Of a stretch of 8,291 nt of DNA, positions 1-6,500 are shown piece by piece. Location: the NCBI RefSeq assembly GCF_900316895.1, contig NZ_ONER01000066.1, positions 1 through 8,291 on the forward strand, in the 5' to 3' direction. The stretch comes from an uncultured Methanobrevibacter sp. Its GTDB lineage: Archaea; Methanobacteriota; Methanobacteria; Methanobacteriales; Methanobacteriaceae. The stretch's first letter is position 1, and every line of letters starts with the position of its first letter. The translations under genes were made by a program, and so were the position numbers. Under the pieces are notes generated by a model. The model made no database searches. It worked only from the letters and a program-made list of their open reading frames with translations, and was not told the origin of the DNA.

Positions 1-774
1 TTCCATTCAGCAAAACGTAGAAACTGCGACAGTGACGAAGATGCAGTGATGCTGCTTTTGGATGCATTGATTAACTTTTCAAAGACATACCTGCCGAATA
101 CAAGGGGAGGTAGTATGGATGCGCCTTTAGTTTTATCTTCAAGAATCGATCCTGAAGAGATAGACGACGAATCCCACAACCTGGACATATTCGAAAGGTT
201 CCCTGTTGAGTTTTATGAGGAAACCTACACTCCTCACAAGCCTGCTGACGTTCTGGAATATATCGATAACGTTGAAATGCATTTGGGAACACCTGAGCAG
301 TATGAGGGACTGATGTTTTCCCACCACACTTCAAACATCCATGCTGGACCTACAGTATGCCTTTACAAGAGGCTGCCTTCCATGAGGGAAAAGGTGGAGG
401 CACAGATTGCGCTTGCCGAAACCATACGTGCGGTCGACCAGCGAGGTGTTGTCGAAAAGGTATTGACATCCCACTTCCTGCCTGACATCATGGGTAACTC
501 AAGGGCATTTTCCAAGCAGAAGGTAAGGTGCACAAAGTGCGGTGCCAAATACCGCAGAATGCCTCTTACCGGAAAGTGCAGTTGCGGAGGCAATTTAATT
601 TTATCTGTTTCAAAAGGATCAGTTACCAAGTATCTTGAAATTTCAAGAGATCTGGTCAACCGTTATCCGGTATCACATTACCTTGAGCAGCGTCTGGAGA
701 TTCAGGAGTTTGGTATCAACTCACTGTTTGAAAGTGACAAGTCCAAGCAGAGCTCGCTTGACGTATTTTTCTGA
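1..774 (+). CDS. polC: DNA polymerase D large subunit DP2, 3' end (5' end outside window)
   Basis: DP2 is the catalytic subunit of the archaeal replicative polymerase PolD, which pairs with the small exonuclease subunit DP1. The reading frame is open from base 1 and ends at TGA 772-774, leaving the last 257 residues; whole DP2 proteins run to over 1000, so the true start lies upstream. Seen: RNCDSDEDAVMLLLDAL at residues 7-23 of the visible part, matching the catalytic acidic motif of the family (usually NCDGDED); TRGGSMDAPLVL just downstream, another family hallmark; a zinc ribbon with Cys at visible residues 177, 180, 193 and 195; and QSSLDVFF as the last eight residues (748-771), a perfect PCNA-interacting (PIP) box. 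No intein is seen in this part. Codon use (many AAG, CTG, GAC) is visibly more GC-rich than in the following nrdD. Product identity is secure; only the unseen 5' part is unknown. Confidence 0.95.
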   Translation, partial: FHSAKRRNCDSDEDAVMLLLDALINFSKTYLPNTRGGSMDAPLVLSSRIDPEEIDDESHNLDIFERFPVEFYEETYTPHKPADVLEYIDNVEMHLGTPEQYEGLMFSHHTSNIHAGPTVCLYKRLPSMREKVEAQIALAETIRAVDQRGVVEKVLTSHFLPDIMGNSRAFSKQKVRCTKCGAKYRRMPLTGKCSCGGNLILSVSKGSVTKYLEISRDLVNRYPVSHYLEQRLEIQEFGINSLFESDKSKQSSLDVFF

Positions 775-846
775 TTACTTTTCAAATGCTCTCGGACAAT
801 TGATTTTTAATATGTTGAATATAGAAAATATCAGAGTATATGAACT

Positions 847-868
847 TTGTTCGTAACAAGACGAACAA
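847..868. promoter_or_regulatory. Operator 1 of nrdD: palindrome, probable MsvR-type box
   Basis: Perfect 8-bp arms TTGTTCGT and ACGAACAA flank AACAAG. The core at 850-865, TTCGTA-ACAA-GACGAA, differs by one base from TTCGTA-N4-TACGAA, the box I recall for the methanogen redox regulator MsvR. The right arm ends directly against the TATA box, where TFB would contact the BRE, so a bound protein should block preinitiation-complete assembly. Its centre is 55 bp from that of operator 2. The palindrome is seen directly; the regulator's identity is inferred. Confidence 0.75.
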
Positions 869-876
869 TTTATATA
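869..876 (+). promoter_or_regulatory. TATA box of nrdD promoter
   Basis: TTTATATA matches the archaeal TATA consensus closely. Transcription would be expected to start about 25 bp downstream of its centre, near 897-901, which places operator 2 just downstream of the start and gives an unusually long nrdD leader of about 130 nt. The start site is inferred from spacing only. Confidence 0.7.
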
Positions 877-902
877 CCATAAAAATCTAAGTATTAAGTA
901 GA

Positions 903-922
903 TGTTCGTATCAATACGAACA
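903..922. promoter_or_regulatory. Operator 2 of nrdD: palindrome, probable MsvR-type box
   Basis: Nine-bp perfect arms TGTTCGTAT and ATACGAACA are separated by CA. The core at 905-920, TTCGTA-TCAA-TACGAA, is an exact match to the TTCGTA-N4-TACGAA pattern I recall for MsvR. It shares TGTTCGT-N6-ACGAACA with operator 1, including CAA within the spacer. It lies at or just past the predicted transcription start, a position suited to blocking RNA polymerase. Two such sites around one TATA box make a chance origin very unlikely. Confidence 0.78.
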
Positions 923-958
923 ATAATTATACAAGTGATTACATATAGTAATAGCAGG

Positions 959-978
959 TGAGAGTGTATGCTCTCTCA
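959..978 (+). other. Small hairpin in the nrdD leader
   Basis: TGAGAG (959-964) can pair with CTCTCA (973-978) around an 8-nt loop. A shifted register, GAGAG 960-964 with CTCTC 971-975, gives a 6-nt loop. The left arm overlaps a strong ribosome-binding sequence, AGGTGA (956-961), so folding would hide it. A run of seven T (994-1000) follows 15 nt after the stem, too far for a standard terminator. The pairing is real in sequence, but its stability and role are unknown. Confidence 0.4.
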
Positions 979-1009
979 ATATTGGATAATAAATTTTTTT
1001 AATAACTAG
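968..1009 (+). CDS. Possible 13-codon upstream frame (leader peptide candidate)
   Basis: ATG at 968 opens MLSQYWIINFFNN and stops at TAG 1007-1009, 18 nt before the nrdD start codon. What makes it worth listing is AGGTGA at 956-961, a good match to the archaeal anti-Shine-Dalgarno, six bases before the ATG. That spacing is as good as for the real genes in this window. The reading frame passes through the leader hairpin and the T-tract at 994-1000 (the Phe-Phe codons), so its translation could influence folding or early termination. The peptide resembles nothing I know. It may simply be a chance frame in a long leader. Confidence 0.25.
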   Translation: MLSQYWIINFFNN

Positions 1010-1027
1010 GAAAATGGTGTGAATTAA

Positions 1028-3346
1028 ATGGAAAAAATATCAGAATTAGGAAATAACTTAGATAAAACCGTTAAAATTAACGTGGAGAAAAATAACGGTA
1101 TAAAAGAAAGATTTAGTTACGAAAAATTAATGAAATCATTGATAATGGTAGAGACCCCATTCTTTGAATCTGACAAAATCATTGCAACTGTAGTATCTCA
1201 ATTATACGATGGAATCAAAACCAAAGAAATCAAAAAAATCGTACACGAATGTTTAGAAGATATCGACCCAGAAATAGCTAACAAATACTTAGCAAGCACT
1301 CAATTAAAAGTACGTACCTCCAGAGATACTATTGAAGCATTTGACTTATCAAAAATCGCTAACACCTTAATTGAAGAAACCGGTGCTAGCCAAGAAACTG
1401 CTTTTGAAATTGCTACCGAAACCTGGAAGGAACTCAAAAAATTGAATGTGGAATACCTGACCGCCCCAATGATCAGGGAAATGGTCAACACAAAATTGAT
1501 TGAATACGGTTTAGAAGATTTAAGAAGCCGTTACACCCGTTTAGGTATCCCTGTATACAACATTACCTCTTTAATCGAAAACGGTAACAGGGACAACGCA
1601 AACATGATACACAACCCAGAAAGTATCCACAAACACGTAGCAGACGAAGCATTAAAACAATACGCACTCTTAAAAATGTTACCTGCACACCTAGCAGATG
1701 CCCACATGGCCGGTGACATTCACATTCACGATTTAGAATTCTTCGCAGGAAGACCTTTAAACTGTTTACAACATGATATAAGAACATTCATCAGATACGG
1801 ACTTAAAGTGGACGGTACCGGTGACCACACCTCCATTGCAGGTGCACCAAACCACATGGAAACCTTAATGAACCACACTGGTGAAATCATGCTTGCAGCA
1901 CAACAAAACATGTCCGGTGGACAATCAATGTCCCTCTGGAACGTATTTGTCGCACCATTTGCAAGAGGAAGAACCTACGAAGAAATCAAACAAGCTGTCC
2001 AAATGCTTGTATATAACTTAAACATGGCTTACGCTGCAAGAGGATCACAAGTTCCATTCACAAGTATGGCATTGGAATTCGGTGTTCCTGATTTCTTAAA
2101 AGAAGAAACCGCATACGGACCAAAAGGTCAAGTTGTCGGAACTTACGCTGATTTTGAAGATGAAACCAGATTAATTCAAAGAGCATTCACTGAAACATTG
2201 CTTGAAGGAGACAATGAAGGAAAACCTCACTTATTCCCAAATACAATCTACACTCTCCGTAAAGAAACAATGACCAGTGAATACGAAGATGACTTAAGAT
2301 TAGTTCATGAATTATCTGCAAAATACGGTTCATCATACTTTGTAAACATGTTCCCTAAATACAGAGGAAAAATGGCAAACTACATGGGATGCAGAACCTG
2401 TTTACAAGACACCTGGACCGGTGACTGGGACCAAGACTGTTTAAGAACAGGTAACCTCGCATACGTTACCTTAAACTTCCCAAGAATCGGATACCAATCC
2501 AAAGATGAAAGCCAAGTATTCGAATACTTAGACGAATACATGGACCTTGCAGTTGAAACCTTGATGCTCAGAAGAGAACAAGGATTAAAATGTTTAAATG
2601 ATTTCCACATTTTACCATTCTTAAAACAGGATGTAAATGGAGAATCATACTACAGAATAGAAAATTCAACTTTATCCTTCGGTTTTGTTGGACTTAACGA
2701 AATGTTATTATCCTTATTCGGTGAAGGAATCGAAAACCCTGACTCCAACAAGTTCGGTGTAAAATGTCTCGAATATGTTAATGACAGAGCTAAAAAATTA
2801 CAAGAAGAAACCGGACTCAGATGGTCTGTTTTACAAACCCCTGCTGAATCCACTGCTTACAGATTCGCAACTCTCGACAAAAAACAATTCAAAGACCAAG
2901 CTATCGTACAAGGTGACGGAAACGCTAACTACTACACCAACTCCTCACACGTACCAGTAGACACCGGATTATCCTTAATCGAAAAAATCAAAATTGAAGA
3001 ACAATATCACGGTTTAACTCCTGGTGGTCACATCTTCCATGCATTCATGGGAGAATCCTACTCAGATCCAGATTCATTAATGAGTTTAACCAATAAAATC
3101 GCAAGAAAATCCGATATCGGATTCTGGGCTTACAGCTCAGCATTAAGCTTCTGTTTAAAATGTAAAACTTTAATGAAAGGATTAAACAATGTTTGTCCTA
3201 CCTGCGGTGAACAAGAAGATGTAGAATGGTATGACAGAATTACCGGATACGTTCAACAAGTTGGACGTGCAAAATCTGCATCCGGAGGTTGGAACCCAGG
3301 TAAACGTCAAGAATTAATTGACAGAAGAAGATTTGAAGATAACTAA
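1028..3346 (+). CDS. nrdD: Anaerobic (class III) ribonucleoside-triphosphate reductase NrdD
   Basis: It reduces ribonucleoside triphosphates to dNTPs in the cytoplasm through a glycyl radical, which the radical-SAM activase NrdG must install. The length of 772 residues is normal for an NrdD with an ATP cone. Seen in order: an N-terminal ATP-cone at about residues 15-105 (allosteric ATP/dATP site); the catalytic barrel with C246 (PLNCLQHD) and the thiyl-radical candidate C455 in MGCRTC; a zinc site of C709, C712, C723 and C726; and the radical site RITGY with Gly740, followed by GGWNPGK. C458 and C471 lie close to C455 and might act in re-reduction. The start ATG 1028 is preceded by GGTG at 1016-1019, eight bases away. 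Codon use is strongly biased (TTA, AGA, AAA, GGT), suggesting high expression. It is transcribed alone: operators lie upstream, a terminator follows, and no nrdG is in the window. The N-terminal 15 residues are poorly constrained. Confidence 0.96.
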   Translation: MEKISELGNNLDKTVKINVEKNNGIKERFSYEKLMKSLIMVETPFFESDKIIATVVSQLYDGIKTKEIKKIVHECLEDIDPEIANKYLASTQLKVRTSRDTIEAFDLSKIANTLIEETGASQETAFEIATETWKELKKLNVEYLTAPMIREMVNTKLIEYGLEDLRSRYTRLGIPVYNITSLIENGNRDNANMIHNPESIHKHVADEALKQYALLKMLPAHLADAHMAGDIHIHDLEFFAGRPLNCLQHDIRTFIRYGLKVDGTGDHTSIAGAPNHMETLMNHTGEIMLAAQQNMSGGQSMSLWNVFVAPFARGRTYEEIKQAVQMLVYNLNMAYAARGSQVPFTSMALEFGVPDFLKEETAYGPKGQVVGTYADFEDETRLIQRAFTETLLEGDNEGKPHLFPNTIYTLRKETMTSEYEDDLRLVHELSAKYGSSYFVNMFPKYRGKMANYMGCRTCLQDTWTGDWDQDCLRTGNLAYVTLNFPRIGYQSKDESQVFEYLDEYMDLAVETLMLRREQGLKCLNDFHILPFLKQDVNGESYYRIENSTLSFGFVGLNEMLLSLFGEGIENPDSNKFGVKCLEYVNDRAKKLQEETGLRWSVLQTPAESTAYRFATLDKKQFKDQAIVQGDGNANYYTNSSHVPVDTGLSLIEKIKIEEQYHGLTPGGHIFHAFMGESYSDPDSLMSLTNKIARKSDIGFWAYSSALSFCLKCKTLMKGLNNVCPTCGEQEDVEWYDRITGYVQQVGRAKSASGGWNPGKRQELIDRRRFEDN

Positions 3347-3376
3347 ACAGTTATCTTCCTTCACACCATTTTTTTT
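3335..3376 (+). terminator. nrdD terminator: hairpin overlapping the stop codon, then T-tract
   Basis: GAAGATAAC (3335-3343) pairs perfectly with GTTATCTTC (3350-3358), a 9-bp stem. The 6-nt loop begins with the nrdD stop codon TAA, so the left arm encodes the last residues E-D-N. Eight T at 3369-3376 follow after 10 nt. Archaeal RNA polymerase terminates mainly at T-tracts, so the T-run is the key part and the hairpin may protect the 3' end. Confidence 0.65.
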
Positions 3377-3464
3377 AACACCCAAACCATCAAAATCATA
3401 TTTTAATATCCATCTGAAATACTATATGCTCATATCAGACTAATTCTAACAATTTTCAAATAAC

Positions 3465-3474
3465 CTTAAATAAT
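3465..3474 (+). promoter_or_regulatory. Probable TATA box of the surface protease gene
   Basis: CTTAAATAAT is centred 46-47 bp before the chosen start codon at 3516. The paralogue downstream has a similar TTTAAATA centred 48-49 bp before its own ATG, and this shared spacing supports both. A start near 3495 gives a leader of about 20 nt. The rest of the spacer (3377-3464) is AT-rich, with no operator-like palindrome or RNA gene that I can see. AATATATT at 3481-3488 is an alternative but would put transcription start inside the ribosome-binding site. Confidence 0.5.
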
Positions 3475-3502
3475 TTCCAAAATATATTACATCATATATT
3501 AT

Positions 3503-3510
3503 GGTGAGGT
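3503..3510 (+). promoter_or_regulatory. Ribosome-binding site that fixes the start at 3516
   Basis: GGTGAGGT is complementary to the archaeal 16S rRNA tail and lies five bases before ATG 3516. An in-frame ATG at 3501 would place this site inside the coding sequence and add MVRFN in front of the signal peptide. The paralogue has TGAGG at the same place before its ATG 7212, which settles the choice. Confidence 0.8.
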
Positions 3511-3515
3511 TTAAT

Positions 3516-6500
3516 ATGAAATTTAACAAACTGATTTTAGGCTCATTCATATTGCTCATATTGGTGTTTTCAATCACGGCAATATCTGCAGCTGATTTGA
3601 ACGATACGGACGATACGAATGTGCTGAAAGATGAAAACATGAATGCCAACTCCTTTTCTGATTTAAATCGTGGCATTAATGATGCAGAATCGAATATTGA
3701 TCTTGGAAATGACTATAAATATAACAATACAAAAGACCAGGACCATGTCAAGGGAATAAATATAATCAAGGATAACTTTGTAATAAATGGAAATAATCAT
3801 GTAATTGATTGCGATAACAAAGCCAGAGCATTCAACATTATAGGAAACAATGTGGAAATTAAGAATTTAATCATTAAAAATGCATTTTACGAGCAAGGTT
3901 CAGCAATTTCAACTGTTTCAGCATTAACATTGAATAATGTGACATTTATAAACTGTTCAGGCAATGGAACTGAAAGCACTAATTTAGGGGCAATTCAAGC
4001 CCAGGAAAAACTGATTGTAAATAATTGTAGATTTTTCAACACCAGCGGATATGAGGGCGCTTCAATTACCGCCTATTCAACCGATGTGACCATAACAAAT
4101 TCAACATTCATCAGCAGCTCCGATAAAATCTTCAAGGGACACATTTATGCATATGAATCCAATATAATAATCGAAAACTCTGATTTCCTGAATACCACAT
4201 CAAAATATGCAACTGCAATATTTTGTGAAGGTGCGGGAAAATTGGATATTTCCAACTCAAGGTTTAAAAACCTACATGCCAATAAAACCGCAGGGGCAAT
4301 CGCCACCAAACTAATTGACAGTTTGGGAATTAATAATTGTGAGTTCGACAACATATCCAGTGAAAATAATGGTGGTGCAATCTTTATAGATTCAAATGGA
4401 AATAAACAAAAAGAAATAAGCGTTGTGCTCGCCACCACCAGATTCAATGACTGCTATTCCTCATTTGGAGGAGCCCTTCTTCAATTGGGAGGAAATTTAA
4501 TTCTTTCCTTTGCAAACTTCACATCAAATATGGCCGAATATGAAGGCGGTGCAGTCTATACCAGTTACGCACAAGTGCAGATTTACGAAACAAACTTCAA
4601 ATCCAACACACTCAAGGATGAACTGTCTTATGGCGGAGCATGTTATTTCGACAAGGGAGACGTGTTTATCGGAAAAAACACCTTCGAAAATAACCTCGGT
4701 GTCAACGTTTCAACCATTTTTGCATATGACACCAATCTGACTTTGCAAAACAATTACTTCAACAATCCGTCAAACGCCACAAGCATATACACAGTATATG
4801 GAAAGGTATCATTCAATGAGAACAATTTCACCAATGACAAACTCTCACTCAATAACAAAAATAACAACTATAACTTTGAAGGCGTGACAAACCCATTTAC
4901 AGTAATCAGCAGCCCATCATCCGTTGGGGAAATACGTAAAACATTTGATTTAAGGGACTACGGTTGGGTTTCACCTGTTAAGAACCAGGGATTCATGGGT
5001 GCCTGTTGGATGTTTGGCAGCCTGGGAGCATTGGAATCAGCACTGATGAGATATGCAAATGTGACATACTCCCTATCAGTAAACAACGCTCAAAATTCAA
5101 TACTGAAATATTCAAAATATGGAACCGTAAACACCGTTGAAGGAGGAAGCGTTTTTGGAGCAATGGCTTATCTGATTGACTGGCTGGGAGTTTTCCCTGA
5201 GGAATATGACGGTTATGATGAGCTCGGAAAAATTTCTTCACTGTTCATAACTCCAGACAATATCCACATTGAAAATGCCGTTTGCGTTCCTGCAAGAAAA
5301 AACGCTTTGGACAATAATCTGATTAAAGAGGCTTTAATGAAGTATGGAGTCCTGTCAGTAAGCCACCGCGCAGACTTCGATGAAAGCAAGTATTACAACC
5401 AGGCACATGCCGCACAATACTATACCGGAACTATAAACGAGGGAACCCATAGGGTTTGTGTTGTGGGATGGAATGACACATATAGTAGAGACAACTTCTT
5501 AACTAAGCCTGCTGGAGACGGAGCATGGATTTGTAAAAACAGCTGGGGAACAGACTGGGGAGACAAAGGATACTTCTACATATCATATTACGACCTTTCA
5601 TTTGCAAGTGATGAAAGTGTAACTTACATAATAACCAATGACACCTACAACAGGATCTATCAGAACGATGTTGGAGGGCAGATTGCAAAATACAATGTGA
5701 ATTGCTACCGCAGCAACTTCATTGCCGATGAGGATGAACTGATTGCAGCCGTCGGAACCTATTTCAGCAATGAAGGGGACAATTATCAGTTTACAATATA
5801 CGTCAACGGCGTAGAGGTCCATAGCCAACAGGGAAAAAGCAGCTTTGGAGGATATGAAACAATAAAACTAAACAAATACGTTCAAGTCAAAAAAGGCGAC
5901 AAATTTACAGTACAATTTAAAAATAGATTATCTGTAGCCACTAGCCTCAGAATCAATATTCAAAATGGCCAATCCGAATACAGTACCAACAACGGCAAAA
6001 CCTGGGTGGATCTGGCAAAAGCCGGTGATGTGGCTATTTTAAAAGCCTACACAATTTCCGATTTGAAAATTACCGAAAGTCTGGTGAAATATTACAGCAA
6101 TGAAACTCCATTTGTCGCTAAAGTCAAACCGGGCGAAGAAGTCCTTTTCCAATTCAACGGAAAAACATACCCTGTTAAAGCGGATGAAAACGGAACAGCA
6201 AAGCTTGAAATAAACTGCAATGTCGGAAACTACTCCATCACAACAACATACAACAACATTTCGATTGTGAATTATATCATGATAAAAACCACAGTCGTCT
6301 CAAATGATGTCGAAAGAACACAGAACAGCAATTATGACCATAAAATACAGTTATTTGACTCCGCCGGAAAGCCATTGAAAAACACTAAAGTTGCGGTTTC
6401 CATCAATGGAAAATCAAACAGCTACACCAGTGACGGTTCAGGATACATAACCATCAAATTCACCAAACTGAATCAGGGCTACATGACAATTGCAGTTACA

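Noticed and set aside
804..808. Five T after polC as a terminator.
   Set aside because: The run is short and no convincing stem precedes it. polC may terminate here, but the sequence alone does not support a call.
775..846. Possible tRNA, small RNA or extra gene between polC and the operators.
   Set aside because: No tRNA-like arms, no structured GC-rich segment and no frame with a ribosome-binding site were found; it looks like plain AT-rich spacer.
958..1002. A second small frame starting at GTG 958 in the nrdD leader.
   Set aside because: Its start codon lies within the ribosome-binding sequence that serves ATG 968, and it has no site of its own upstream.
3501..3515. An earlier in-frame ATG at 3501 that would lengthen the surface protease by five residues.
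   Set aside because: It would swallow the GGTGAGGT ribosome-binding site, and the paralogue's conserved start and spacing match ATG 3516.
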